NCBI GenBank assembly: GCA_900316045.1
Contig: ONBM01000003.1
Coordinates: 1-64,000 of the forward strand
Direction of reading: 5' to 3'
DNA: 64,000 bases
Source of the DNA: an uncultured Bacteroidales bacterium
GTDB lineage: Bacteria > Bacteroidota > Bacteroidia > Bacteroidales > UBA932
The position numbers were made by a program, and so were the translations under genes. This document shows positions 9,303-17,986 of this stretch, piece by piece. The stretch's first letter is position 1, and the number at the start of each line of letters is the position of its first letter. Under the pieces are notes generated by a model that was not told the origin of the DNA, did no database searches, and worked only from the letters and a program-made list of their open reading frames with translations.

Positions 9303-12300
9303 TTAAAACACGATATTTGCTCCTACACTTAAAGTGTACTGCTGCGGATAGGCATAACCGACGGTGGACCCTGCTTCAGGATCGACATAGTATTTGCCAA
9401 CCGTACTGAGAGTGAATAAGTTCATGCCTCCTACATAAATTCTCACCTTTTCCAAGCCTGCGTATTTCACAATTCTGGATGGCAAGGTATATCCTATTGA
9501 CGCATTTTTCAGACGAAGATATGCGACGTCACGATACATGAAATCTGATGCCCAGCCATTCGTAGGCGCCCCATTCGGCCTGCAAACAATCGCATTAGGG
9601 TCGGCATTATGGACTTGGTCGTAATAAAGCTTGCAGTATGAAGATGTATTAGAGTCATAGTTCACATTGAGCGTGTATCCCCATGCTCCTTGGAATAACA
9701 TTGAAAGATCTATTCCCCTCCACTCAAAATTCGCATTGAGACCAGCCATCCAATGCGGCGTGCTACCTTTCCCGATGACTACCTGATCTTTCCAGTTAAT
9801 GACTCCATCTTTATTGCTATCCACCAGTTTGATGTCTCCTGGGGCAAAGACAGAATTGTCATTGTTAAGGTCATCGACGCTTACCCCCCAGCTATCTATC
9901 TCTTCCTGAGTAGCGAACAAGCCATCAGTCTTATAACCCAGCTGTCTGTCAGTCCAGTTGCCTTCAACCGTGTAGAGACGTTTTCTGTCAGGATCACTTT
10001 CCTCTGCCTGATCGAATTTCGTCCATTTCGACCTTGACCAAGAAATGTTAGCGCTTATATCGTAGTTGAAATCCTCGATAGATCCAGAAGTGCCAATCGT
10101 GAACTCAAAGCCTCTCGTGCGAATTGAATTCAGATTCTCCTGTGGCAGCGAAGCGCCGAAAGTATCAGGTAAAGAGGCAGACCGATAGCCAGGTATGTCT
10201 TTTCTGTCCCTGATGAAGGCATCTATGTTGCCATAGAGTTTGCGATTGAAGAAAGAATAATCGATGCCTACGTTATAAATATACATCTTCTCCCATGTAA
10301 GTTTCTCGTTCGCAAGTCCTGTTGAAGCAAGTCCCATATAAGTTGTTTCCCCGAATGTATATGGAGAATCATAAGCGTATCCTGTCAGATAGTTGAAATC
10401 AGCTACTGCATCATAGCCCGAAGATCCAAAGCTAGCGCGTAATTTGAGATTATCCATCCAATTAACAGACTGCATGAAGTTTTCACGTCTTATGTTCCAA
10501 CCTGCTGAAACACTTGGAAACCATCCCCAGCGATACCCTTTTTTAAACCTGGAAGAAGCGTCTCCTCTGATTGTAGCTTCAACCATATAAGTATCCTTAT
10601 AATTATAATCCACTCGGCCTATGACAGATTCTCGGCCATAGTCGCTGCTCCCAGATCCATTCGTTGCGGTGGAAGCGTCTCCTGCAACCATTTCTTCAAT
10701 TATGGTAGTCTTGAAGTCTTGGACTTTCGTATAGAAATTCTTGTTATGGTTCACAGTGCTCTCGAACATAGCCATTGCGCTGATGTAGTGGCCATCGAAT
10801 TCTTTATCGTAGTTGAGAGAGTATTGCTGCACGAGATTGGTACCCTGTCCGTGGTCTTCACGCAGAGAACTCGGCTCCACTGACTGTCCTGCATAAGAAT
10901 ATATGTCAGAGCCTCTGTCATAAGTGTAAAAAGTTCCTCTCTTGTGCATCCATTTCAAGAAGTTGCTGTTGTAAATGTACATGATGCTTGCTTTTGCCTT
11001 AAGTCCATCAACATATTTAATCTTATATTCAGCAAATCCCGACACTTTCATGTTATTGTTCCAATTGCGGTAATATCCGGAATTGTCGATGTTAACAGCC
11101 CACAAAGGAGATCCATTCTGCATGTTTGCATAAGATAGCAAAGTCCGATCCGGCAGGTAAAGTGGATAGCGAGGGTCGGCAGAGTAAATTATTCCTTGCC
11201 AGAAATTAACTCCATCCTGATAAAGATCACCTCCGCTAGGGTAATCCTTGTCATTTCTCATGTACTGCATGTTCATGCCAACTTCCAGCTGGTCTGACAC
11301 CTTGGTGCTGAAATTAACCTGGAAGTTGTATTTATCATAATGTCCGCTATTGAATTTGAATTGAAGTTCCTGACGATTATAACCGAAATAACCGAAGTAT
11401 TTCGTCTTCTCCGTTCCGCCCTGAATCGACACGCCATGATTCTGCTGAGGAGCGAATTCGCGAATTACGGCATCATACCAGTCTGTGTTCATATATTCAG
11501 GGTTGGTCCCTTTCTTGAAGAGTTCCAGTTCTTCGTCAAGGTATGGCTTGCGACTCTCCTCACCGCCCTTATTCATATAGATGTCATTCTGATACAATGC
11601 TCTCTGATATGAATCAGCCGGACGGGTCGTTACGATATTGCTCTGGAAGGTCCAAGATACGTTAGCAGAGACGCGGGCAGGTTGATTGACACCGCTTTTG
11701 GTCGTCACGAGGACGACTCCGTTTCCTGCTCGCGCTCCGTAGATTGAACCACTTCCATCTTTCAAGATGGAAATACTTTCAATCTGACCTGGGTCAAGAG
11801 ACGCAAGGTCACCCTCTACTCCATCGATGATAACTAGAGGACTGCCATAACCACGGATGCTGAATCCAGCATTGTCTTGTCCGGGAAGGCCGGAAGTTTG
11901 CTTCGTGATGAGACCTGGAAGACGGCCGGCAAGTGTCTGGGTCGTGTTAGTGACCGGGACGACGTTCAGTTTATCAGAATTAACCTGGGCCACGCTTCCA
12001 GTAATCGTGGCGACACGCTGAGTTCCATATCCGACGACCACAGTCTCATTTAAGTAAATGTTGTCTTGAACCAGAACCACGCGGACACTTGAGGAGGCTG
12101 GTATCGTCTGTGAGACGAAACCCATAAAGGATACGGTCAACTCAGAACCTTTGCTGACAGTAAGTAAAAATTTACCATCAGAATCAGTAGATGTCCCATT
12201 GTCAGTGCCCTTCTCGACAACATAGGCACCAGCAACAGGTACATTTCCCTCATCGACGACTACGCCATTCACTGAAATAGTCTGTCGCTGCGTTACTGCT

Positions 12301-12392
12301 TCCGCCGTGACGGTCAGAAAACCCAGTTGAAGAAAAATCAGCAGGGAAAAGCAGCGGAAAAATTTGAGATACTTTTCAAAAAACATATCCAT
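9303..12392 (-). CDS. SusC/RagA-family TonB-dependent outer-membrane transporter (PUL1)
   Basis: First gene of the PUL1 operon. ATGs at 12392 and 12386 both precede a signal peptide (MFFEKYLKFFRCFSLLIFLQLGFLTVTAEA). Next come a carboxypeptidase-regulatory-like domain (VNGVVVDEGNVPVAGAYVVEKGT), the NETVVVGYGTQ segment, a plug domain with RGYGSPLVIIDGVEGDL and ILKDGSGSIYGARAGNGVVLVTTKSG, then a ~800-residue barrel ending in aromatic VGANIVF. With SusD it should import oligosaccharides, inferred to be mannan-derived from the GH5/GH36/GH2 genes downstream. Control is probably by the LacI-type regulator encoded upstream, whose likely operators flank the promoter. Confidence 0.93.
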   Translation of the reverse strand: MDMFFEKYLKFFRCFSLLIFLQLGFLTVTAEAVTQRQTISVNGVVVDEGNVPVAGAYVVEKGTDNGTSTDSDGKFLLTVSKGSELTVSFMGFVSQTIPASSSVRVVLVQDNIYLNETVVVGYGTQRVATITGSVAQVNSDKLNVVPVTNTTQTLAGRLPGLITKQTSGLPGQDNAGFSIRGYGSPLVIIDGVEGDLASLDPGQIESISILKDGSGSIYGARAGNGVVLVTTKSGVNQPARVSANVSWTFQSNIVTTRPADSYQRALYQNDIYMNKGGEESRKPYLDEELELFKKGTNPEYMNTDWYDAVIREFAPQQNHGVSIQGGTEKTKYFGYFGYNRQELQFKFNSGHYDKYNFQVNFSTKVSDQLEVGMNMQYMRNDKDYPSGGDLYQDGVNFWQGIIYSADPRYPLYLPDRTLLSYANMQNGSPLWAVNIDNSGYYRNWNNNMKVSGFAEYKIKYVDGLKAKASIMYIYNSNFLKWMHKRGTFYTYDRGSDIYSYAGQSVEPSSLREDHGQGTNLVQQYSLNYDKEFDGHYISAMAMFESTVNHNKNFYTKVQDFKTTIIEEMVAGDASTATNGSGSSDYGRESVIGRVDYNYKDTYMVEATIRGDASSRFKKGYRWGWFPSVSAGWNIRRENFMQSVNWMDNLKLRASFGSSGYDAVADFNYLTGYAYDSPYTFGETTYMGLASTGLANEKLTWEKMYIYNVGIDYSFFNRKLYGNIDAFIRDRKDIPGYRSASLPDTFGASLPQENLNSIRTRGFEFTIGTSGSIEDFNYDISANISWSRSKWTKFDQAEESDPDRKRLYTVEGNWTDRQLGYKTDGLFATQEEIDSWGVSVDDLNNDNSVFAPGDIKLVDSNKDGVINWKDQVVIGKGSTPHWMAGLNANFEWRGIDLSMLFQGAWGYTLNVNYDSNTSSYCKLYYDQVHNADPNAIVCRPNGAPTNGWASDFMYRDVAYLRLKNASIGYTLPSRIVKYAGLEKVRIYVGGMNLFTLSTVGKYYVDPEAGSTVGYAYPQQYTLSVGANIVF

Positions 12393-12433
12393 TATTAGTT
12401 TGTGTTTATAAGATATTAGCAAAAACATCCTTG

Positions 12434-12450
12434 CCTAATCGATTAACTAT
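12434..12450. promoter_or_regulatory. LacI-type operator, site 1 (downstream of susC -7)
   Basis: The core TAATCGATTA at 12436-12445 is a perfect 10-bp palindrome with the central CG typical of LacI-family operators. The 17-bp context CCTAATCGATTAACTAT is repeated exactly at site 2. It lies in the susC leader region, where a bound repressor would block transcription. Confidence 0.72.
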
Positions 12451-12481
12451 ATAGTCGAAACAAATCCGACAATTTTCTTCC

Positions 12482-12489
12482 ACAAAGAT
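12482..12489 (-). promoter_or_regulatory. susC (PUL1) promoter -7 element
   Basis: The minus strand reads TATCTTTG, matching the Bacteroidetes -7 consensus TAnnTTTG. It lies about 90 bp before the SusC start and between the two operators. No clear TTTG -33 element is visible; the -33 region abuts operator 2. Confidence 0.55.
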
Positions 12490-12511
12490 AGAATATTTTT
12501 CATTCGTTTTG

Positions 12512-12528
12512 CCTAATCGATTAACTAT
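12512..12528. promoter_or_regulatory. LacI-type operator, site 2 (at about -35 of susC promoter)
   Basis: Exact second copy of CCTAATCGATTAACTAT, palindromic core at 12514-12523. The cores are 78 bp apart, close to seven helical turns, so looping between sites is possible. Confidence 0.72.
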
Positions 12529-12549
12529 TTTTATAAAAAAATTTCGGTG

Positions 12550-13474
12550 TCAAGATTCACGAATGATTGCTTCAAAAACCTTATTCTCGACGTCCTTGTG
12601 TCCATTAATATGACCGACAAGTAAGTCTACGGCAGAGTAAGCCATTTCTTTTATTGGCATCGAATGTGGCGATTTTGATTTCTCTTCTATCTCGAATGTA
12701 CCTTATTCCATTCAGGAACAACTCATGCGACTGGAATATCACTGCATCGACTTTCTTGGGCGAAGAAAGAAGACGGCACAAAGCCACCTTCAAGTCTTCG
12801 TCCTCATCTGAGTATCTTATGTTGAATACGAGTTCCTTGTCATATATGTCGTGATCCTTCATGAATTTTTCATACCCCTCCGATCTGCCATTGAGAGCAG
12901 AAGTCTTATGCTTCACCATAGCGATTCTTCGGCATCCTTCGGCATAAAACTTTTCCGTGAGGGCTTCTGATGCCTTATAATTATCCAAGATCACATAGCT
13001 AGCGTTCAGCCCTGGAATGAATCTGTCCACTTGCACAAAAGGGATTCCGAGCGAGACAATCCTGTTCGCGATGCTGACGCTCGAGTTCGTCGGCACCATT
13101 ATGATACCGTCCACCTGTCTGTTAATCAGAAGACGGATAGATTCAAGCATCTTTTCCGGAACTTCATCAGAATTAGTGATGATGATATTGTAGCCGAGCG
13201 AATTTGCCCTTTTCTGAATATGATAGGAAAGCTCTCCGAAAAATTCATTAGAGATGTCGGCGATGACTACGCCTAGGGTTTTAGTCAATCCCGTGCGCAG
13301 GCTCCTTGCTAATTCATTCGGCTCGTAATGCATCTCCTTGGCTGCCTGCTTGATCTTGTCGCAAAGAGCCTCGCTCACACGTTTCGCCCTCCCCTTGCCG
13401 CTTAATGCGAGAGAAACCGTACACCGTGATACGCCAACCTTATCGGCTATGTCCTGCAAAGAAACTTTCTTCAT
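12550..13474 (-). pseudogene. LacI-family PUL regulator with internal out-of-frame deletion
   Basis: The N-terminus is a textbook LacI HTH (MKKVSLQDIADKVGVSRCTVSLALSGKG) with hinge ELARSLRTG, followed by a periplasmic-binding-protein-like sensor domain (TLGVVIADISNEFF, DGIIMVPTN, FVQVDRFIPG, AMVKHKTSALNGRSEGY). The frame is normal up to REIKIATFDA, then reads 15 unrelated residues and stops at 12605. The true C-terminus is present in another frame: PIKEMAYSAVDLLVGHINGH down to a TGA at 12550. Between IATFD and PIKEMAY the family normally has 20-25 more residues, so a deletion of several tens of bases near 12655-12660 both removed them and shifted the frame. DNA binding could survive, but the effector-binding subdomain is damaged. 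Its likely operators are at 12434, 12512 and 13568. Confidence 0.82.
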
Positions 13475-13567
13475 CGCAATCAGGCATTTTAGAATGGGAA
13501 ATAATGCAAGAACCGGAATTCCGGATTTCTCGATGCAAATAAAATCATAAAATAATCAAAAACAAAA

Positions 13568-13582
13568 CCTAATCGAATAACT
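13568..13582. promoter_or_regulatory. LacI-type operator, site 3 (upstream of lacI)
   Basis: CCTAATCGAATAACT matches the two susC operators with one change in the palindrome (core TAATCGAATA at 13570-13579). It lies about 95 bp upstream of the regulator start, which suggests autoregulation. Confidence 0.6.
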
Positions 13583-13592
13583 GATGACCATA

Positions 13593-14144
13593 TCATATCA
13601 AAATGCTGATGCCTATTCCAATCAGCACTATGCCGCCTATGATTTCGGCGATTCGGCCGAGGCGCTTTCCTAAAGCTTGTCCGCTGTACATTCCAGCGAT
13701 GACGCTCATGATGGTTATGACGAAAACGGAGCCGAAACAGGATATGAGGTACCGTGCCTCAGGCTGGCTCATCGAGAGACTGATTCCAACGGCCAGAGCA
13801 TCAACGCTCGTGGCCATCGCACCAAGAATGACATTCTTGAGGCCACAGAGCTCCAGGGGCTTTTCTTCCTTATTGACAATGGCTTTCAGCAGCATGGAGC
13901 CGCCGACATAAAGCAGGAGGAGAAAGCCTATCCATTTAGAGATATGCTCGACAAGGCCTACGAATATGTCGCCGAACAGCCAGCCTGCGACGATGAAAGC
14001 TGTCTGCACGAAGCCGAACGCAAACGCTATGGGCGCGACCTTCTTCCATGATATTTCTCTCAGTGTTACGCTGGAGCAGGTAGTGACTGCGAAACAGTCG
14101 GCACAGAGCGACAGGGCAAGTAGCATTGATTGAAGAAGCCACAT
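13593..14144 (-). CDS. mntP: MntP-type manganese efflux pump
   Basis: A 183-residue inner-membrane protein with six predicted helices in two repeats. Each repeat carries a conserved acidic motif: ALSLCADCFAVTTCSS in the first and GAMATSVDALAVGISLSM in the second. These match the MntP (formerly DUF204/YebN) family, which exports Mn(II). It starts 2 bp after the recR stop and closes the nagK-murQ-recR-mntP run. No mntP riboswitch is visible; it appears to be expressed by read-through. Confidence 0.9.
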   Translation of the reverse strand: MWLLQSMLLALSLCADCFAVTTCSSVTLREISWKKVAPIAFAFGFVQTAFIVAGWLFGDIFVGLVEHISKWIGFLLLLYVGGSMLLKAIVNKEEKPLELCGLKNVILGAMATSVDALAVGISLSMSQPEARYLISCFGSVFVITIMSVIAGMYSGQALGKRLGRIAEIIGGIVLIGIGISILI

Positions 14145-14146
14145 AG

Positions 14147-14785
14147 CTATTCTGGCTTGAATGGCTGGCGGCCAGTGATGGAACGGCCAAGCGTGAGCGC
14201 ATCGGCATATTCAAGGTCATCTCCAAAACCGAGGCCTCTTGCTAAAGAAGACACCCTCACTCCGAATTTCTCAATCTGACGATAAATGTAAAAGGCCGTC
14301 GTCTCCCCTTCCACATCCCCTCTGAGAGCCATTATGACTTCCACAGACTCTGAGGCCGAAGACTTCACAAGCCTCTCTATTCTGGAAACCAGCTCAGAAA
14401 TTGTAAGGTCAGAAGGGCCAACGCCATCAATCGGAGAGATTATGCCTCCCAGCACATGGTAAACCCCATGATACTGACCGGTATTTTCTATGCTCATCAC
14501 ATCCCTGACATTCTCCACGACGCAGATTTCGTTATGGTCACGAGACTTGTCGCAGCAAATCGAGCAGACATCGTCATCAGAAATCATCCAGCACTCCTTG
14601 CAATACTTCACGTCGTCGCGCAGATGTACTATTGCGTCTGCGAAATGATGCACGCTCTCGGAGGGCTGGCGAAGAAGGTGCAGGGCGAGCCGCAGAGCGC
14701 TCCTCTTCCCCACCCCAGGCAAAGAGCCTATCGCCTCCACGGCATCTTCGAGCAATTTGGACGGATATTGTTCTTTCGGATTCAT
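14147..14785 (-). CDS. recR: Recombination mediator protein RecR
   Basis: A 212-residue protein starting MNPKEQYPSKLLEDAVEAIGSLPGVGKRSALRLALHLL. It contains the helix-hairpin-helix (LPGVGKRSA), the four-Cys zinc motif CKECWMISDDDVCSICC, and a Toprim domain (EICVVENVRDVMSIENTGQYHGVYHVLGG). RecR acts with RecO and RecF to load RecA at gaps. The ATG at 14785 is chosen over an upstream in-frame start at 14806 because it overlaps the murQ stop as ATGA, implying translational coupling. Confidence 0.95.
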   Translation of the reverse strand: MNPKEQYPSKLLEDAVEAIGSLPGVGKRSALRLALHLLRQPSESVHHFADAIVHLRDDVKYCKECWMISDDDVCSICCDKSRDHNEICVVENVRDVMSIENTGQYHGVYHVLGGIISPIDGVGPSDLTISELVSRIERLVKSSASESVEVIMALRGDVEGETTAFYIYRQIEKFGVRVSSLARGLGFGDDLEYADALTLGRSITGRQPFKPE

Positions 14786-15628
14786 TTGCTTTTCTCTTTC
14801 TGCCAAGCCTCAACCGCAGCCCTTACCTGGCCATATTCCAGCAATAGCTTACGGGCATAGCCATAATCGTCTATCCCAGTTTGCTTCATGATCATCCTAG
14901 TGCCGCGATCTACCAACTTATGGTTCGTTAGCTGCATGTCCACCATCATATTCCCCTTCACATGGCCGAGACGAATCATGGCAGTCGTCGAAATCATATT
15001 CAAAACAAGTTTCTGCGCCGTTCCGGACTTCAGTCTGGTGCTCCCTGTCACGAATTCCGGCCCCACGACAACCTCTATCGGGATTTCTGCCGCCTTTGCT
15101 AATTCAGAGCCTCTGTTGCACGTTATGCAGCCGGTCAGCATGCCCTCGGAACGGGCTTTTTTAACGGCGCCCACAACGTAAGGCGTGCCCCCGGAGGCAG
15201 CGATTCCAATGACGACGTCATTGACCGTAGGCTTGAACGGATGCATGTCGCGCCATCCACCCTCGGAATCGTCCTCGGCGCCTTCCACGGCATTTCGGAT
15301 TGCACCGTCGCCACCTGCCATAAGCCCGATGAAAACGTCCCGCACCCCGTAAGTCGGAGGTATTTCGGATGCGTCAACTATGCCCAGCCGACCGCTGGTG
15401 CCTGCCCCTAGATAGAACACCCTGCCGCCTTTCGGCACCCTTTCCACGATGCCGTCAACTAGGGCTCGAATCTGTGGGATAGTGCCTGCAACAGCCACTG
15501 GAACGGTTCTGTCCTCGGCATTCATGGCCTCTAGCAATTCCTCGGTGGACATTTTGTCCAGATTGCTGTAATTAGATGCCTGCCAGATTGCTGTAATTAG
15601 ATGCCTGTTCAGTAGTTCTGTTTTCCAT
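14782..15628 (-). pseudogene. murQ: N-acetylmuramic acid 6-phosphate etherase, N-terminal frameshift by tandem duplication
   Basis: MurQ cleaves the lactyl ether of MurNAc-6-P to give GlcNAc-6-P in cell-wall recycling. The SIS-domain body is intact: INxED-type AMNAEDRTVP, FYLGAGTSGRLGIVDASEIPPTYG, GIAASGGTPYVVGA, TGSTRLKSGTAQKLVLNMIST. The proper start is the ATG at 15628, 3 bp after the kinase stop, reading MENRTTEQASNYSNL. There a 25-bp perfect tandem duplication (15558-15607) shifts the frame and gives a stop three codons later. With one copy the frame runs straight into DKMSTEELLEAMN. Ribosomes could restart at the ATG at 15552, 22 nt after the premature stop, making a protein lacking about 17 residues. 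It is therefore either damaged, reversible, or an assembly artefact. Confidence 0.85.
15558..15607 (-). repeat. 25-bp perfect tandem duplication in murQ
   Basis: The units are 15558-15582 and 15583-15607. On the minus strand each begins CAGGCATCTAATTAC and ends CAATCTGG, with no mismatch. The length is not divisible by three, so the copy number sets the murQ frame. Confidence 0.92.
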
Positions 15629-15631
15629 GAC

Positions 15632-16507
15632 TTAATCTCTAGTTAGATGATATTCCACCAACCCTTCAATCGGAGCAGCTATTATTTTAGATATGCTAAT
15701 TCCGTAAGACGTCGCGATTTTCATGAATATGGCCCTGTGGGCGTAGCCGAAGCCTCCGACGACGCCGACAGGATATTTATCTATTTCATATTGTTTTAAT
15801 GCCCTTTCAATGAAATCTTTAAAATTGCCATCGACTATTTCACGAATATACTCGCTGCAATCGTACCTGTCAAGCAGCCACGGTGCAAAGCTGCCCAAGT
15901 ACTTTGAAGGGACTTCTCCGCGATAAACGTTCGCCACTATATTCATATAGTCTGCGCCGAACTCTTCATAGAAATCCTTTGAGACTTCTTCAGGCACCAG
16001 GCCTTTTATGTAGTCAGAAATGAATATTCTGCCGAGCCTTGCCCCTCCCCCTTCGTCACCAAGGATGAAGCCGCCTGAACGCACGTTCTTAATTATCCTC
16101 CGGCCATCGTAGAAGCAGCTGTTCGACCCAGTGCCAAGGATGGCGGCAATTCCAGGCTTGTGACCACAAACGGCGCGGGCCGCATCCAGCAGATCGGAAG
16201 CATATTCAATTTCCCCGTCCGGGAATATTTTTCTGAATATGCCATCTAAGCCTTTAGCGGCATCAGGCACCTTCTGTCCTTCTGGCACGATTAGCCCAGC
16301 GGCATAAAAATGCACCTGGCAATCGCCGGGGAACAATATTCCTGCATCCTTAAATTTTTCCAAGGCTTCGTCCACTATGCTCTCGATAGCTTGCTCTGCC
16401 ATCACAGCGAGGTTCATGCCGGCAGTGCGGACATTCACTAGCGATTCATCGTCCTTCACGGCGCACCAATCTGTCTTGGTTGCCCCACTTTCTATGATAA
16501 GGATCAT
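15632..16507 (-). CDS. BadF/BadG-type N-acetylglucosamine kinase-like protein
   Basis: A 291-residue sugar-kinase-fold protein (ASKHA/BadF-BadG-BcrA-BcrD family). Motifs: MILIIESGATKTDW (phosphate-1 loop), AILGTGSNSCFYDG (phosphate 2), GGFILGDEGGGARLGR and VGVVGGFGYAH (adenosine site). Bacteroidetes homologues are annotated as N-acetylglucosamine kinases. The adjacent murQ supports a role in recovering amino sugars from peptidoglycan. The ATG at 16507 is preferred over 16561 because the glycine-rich motif should be near the N-terminus. Exact substrate is inferred. Confidence 0.8.
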   Translation of the reverse strand: MILIIESGATKTDWCAVKDDESLVNVRTAGMNLAVMAEQAIESIVDEALEKFKDAGILFPGDCQVHFYAAGLIVPEGQKVPDAAKGLDGIFRKIFPDGEIEYASDLLDAARAVCGHKPGIAAILGTGSNSCFYDGRRIIKNVRSGGFILGDEGGGARLGRIFISDYIKGLVPEEVSKDFYEEFGADYMNIVANVYRGEVPSKYLGSFAPWLLDRYDCSEYIREIVDGNFKDFIERALKQYEIDKYPVGVVGGFGYAHRAIFMKIATSYGISISKIIAAPIEGLVEYHLTRD

Positions 16508-16531
16508 ATTCGTTGAAAAATTTATAGCTAG

Positions 16532-16539
16532 CAAATATA
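16532..16539 (-). promoter_or_regulatory. Probable -7 element for the kinase-murQ-recR-mntP operon
   Basis: Minus strand TATATTTG matches TAnnTTTG and lies 25 bp upstream of the kinase ATG. No good -33 element at ideal spacing was found. Confidence 0.5.
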
Positions 16540-16614
16540 ATACTTTGGATTGGTATTCCATTTCAAATTCATATTCATTAAATTTACCAATTGCTTTTGA
16601 TTAAAACTAATATC

Positions 16615-17298
16615 ATGAAAAGGTTATTCTTATTCTTGGCTGCAGCCGTTTTAATTTCTATTAATGTGAATTCTCAAGAAAAGGTCTGGGCAAATTTCGC
16701 TCGATACGGGGAAGCTAATCGGCAGGTTCTCGAAGCCCAGTCTAAAGGGGCCAAGAAGCCATTAGCCGTGCTCATGGGCGACTCAATCACAGACGGGTGG
16801 TACGGCAGCGACAAAGACTTCTTCTCTGATAACAATCTAATAGGTCGCGGAATCAGCGGGCAATGCACTTCCCACATGCTGGCAAGATTCCAAAGGGACG
16901 TGGTTGAACTCAATCCTAAATATGTCGCCATCCTCGCAGGAATCAACGACATTGCCCATAATGACAATTACGTGGATGTAGAAGACGCTTTCTTGAATAT
17001 AGTGTCAATGTGCGACATAGCGGACAGATACGGAATCAAGGTCGTGCTCTGCACCACGACTCCCGGTAATCCTACGTGGAGGCCGCAGCTGACGAACATG
17101 CACGAGCAGGCTCTCTGGCTGAACGACCAGATCCGTCAGCTGGCGAAGGATCGTCGCTACAAGCTGGCAGACTATGCCGCCGCCCTGCAGGACGAAGCAG
17201 GAATGACATCGTCGAAATATTCAAAAGACACCGTGCACCCGAACCTGGATGGGTACAAGGTGATGGAAGGCATTCTGCTGAAGCTTCTTAAGAAATAG
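16615..17298 (+). CDS. Secreted SGNH/GDSL-family esterase
   Basis: A 227-residue protein with signal peptide MKRLFLFLAAAVLISINVNSQ. The SGNH blocks are in order: LMGDSITDGWYG (catalytic Ser), GISGQCTSHML (block II Gly), ILAGINDIAH (block III Asn), and DTVHPNLDGYKVM (block V, catalytic Asp and His). Such enzymes deacetylate or de-esterify glycans, or act as lipases; the substrate is not readable from the sequence. The ATG at 16615 is chosen because it opens the signal peptide; an upstream in-frame start adds an unlikely leader. Its stop abuts the stop of convergent pnuC with no spacer. Confidence 0.87.
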   Translation: MKRLFLFLAAAVLISINVNSQEKVWANFARYGEANRQVLEAQSKGAKKPLAVLMGDSITDGWYGSDKDFFSDNNLIGRGISGQCTSHMLARFQRDVVELNPKYVAILAGINDIAHNDNYVDVEDAFLNIVSMCDIADRYGIKVVLCTTTPGNPTWRPQLTNMHEQALWLNDQIRQLAKDRRYKLADYAAALQDEAGMTSSKYSKDTVHPNLDGYKVMEGILLKLLKK

Positions 17299-17907
17299 CT
17301 AACCAGCATTCACGTACACGCCTTTGCGCTTCCACAGAACGAAGCCGATGACGGAAGCTACCACATAGGCGAAGTAAAGGAGGGCCATCCACCAGCTCTG
17401 CTCCAGAATGCACATGAAGGTGAGGAGCGTGTCTGCGAGAATCCACAGATACCAGTGATACCTGTAGGATTTTGCAAGCCAGACCATGGCCACGATGCTA
17501 AGCGCAGTGGAGATGCCATCCAGAACCACATTGCTGCCATTCAGCAATTTCAGAATCCAAATCAGGGCGGCGGAAAGAGCCAGGATTGCCGCCACGCTCC
17601 AAAGGAAGGTCTTAAGCGACATTTTGTTGAGATGGATCGTCAATTCGTCCGACTTCCCATTGAGTTTCGCCGAGTCCTTCCTCCATTGATACAAGCCCCA
17701 GACGGCCATCACGGCATAGTAGATGTTCAGGCCCATCATTGCCCAGTTGGACTGAACGCCGAACGTGAAAGCACAGGCTATGCCGGTAAAGAAACCAAAG
17801 TACCACATTATGTTTTTCTGCAGCACTTCGAAAATCATGTATGGAATCCCGGTCACGAGAGCCAGGATGGAGATTATCTGAACTATAAGGTCGAACGTGA
17901 TTTGCAT
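17299..17907 (-). CDS. pnuC: PnuC-family vitamin/nucleoside transporter
   Basis: A 202-residue inner-membrane protein with about seven helices. It has the family features VTGIPYMIFEVLQKNIMWYFGFFTG, NIYYAVMAVWGLYQWRK, and WYLWILADTLLTFMCILEQSWWMALLYFAYV. PnuC relatives take up nicotinamide riboside; close relatives PnuT and PnuX carry thiamine or riboflavin. The W-rich C-terminal segment does not settle which. The ATG at 17907 is used because longer frames run into divergent btuB-like sequence. It is divergent from the TonB receptor with an 80-bp shared promoter region and no room for a riboswitch. Confidence 0.82.
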   Translation of the reverse strand: MQITFDLIVQIISILALVTGIPYMIFEVLQKNIMWYFGFFTGIACAFTFGVQSNWAMMGLNIYYAVMAVWGLYQWRKDSAKLNGKSDELTIHLNKMSLKTFLWSVAAILALSAALIWILKLLNGSNVVLDGISTALSIVAMVWLAKSYRYHWYLWILADTLLTFMCILEQSWWMALLYFAYVVASVIGFVLWKRKGVYVNAG

Positions 17908-17930
17908 CGTCTTATTTTTTTTTGATTTTG

Positions 17931-17978
17931 CAAAAATAGCAAATCCTGCAACTCTTTCAATTTCTTTGGATAACTTTG
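17931..17978. promoter_or_regulatory. Divergent promoters for pnuC and the btuB-like receptor
   Basis: Plus strand TAACTTTG at 17971-17978 and minus strand TATTTTTG at 17938-17931 both match TAnnTTTG. Only 8 bp separate the first from the receptor ATG at 17987, so the receptor mRNA would be nearly leaderless. The pnuC leader would be about 18 nt. Confidence 0.5.
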
Positions 17979-17986
17979 CGCACAGA

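Noticed and set aside
17908..17986. Cobalamin or TPP riboswitch before the receptor gene
   Set aside because: Only 79 bp lie between the divergent starts, too short, and no conserved B12-box or thi-box was seen.
17897..17986. Longer N-terminus for the BtuB-like receptor
   Set aside because: It would cover the promoter and the pnuC leader; the signal peptide starts at 17987.
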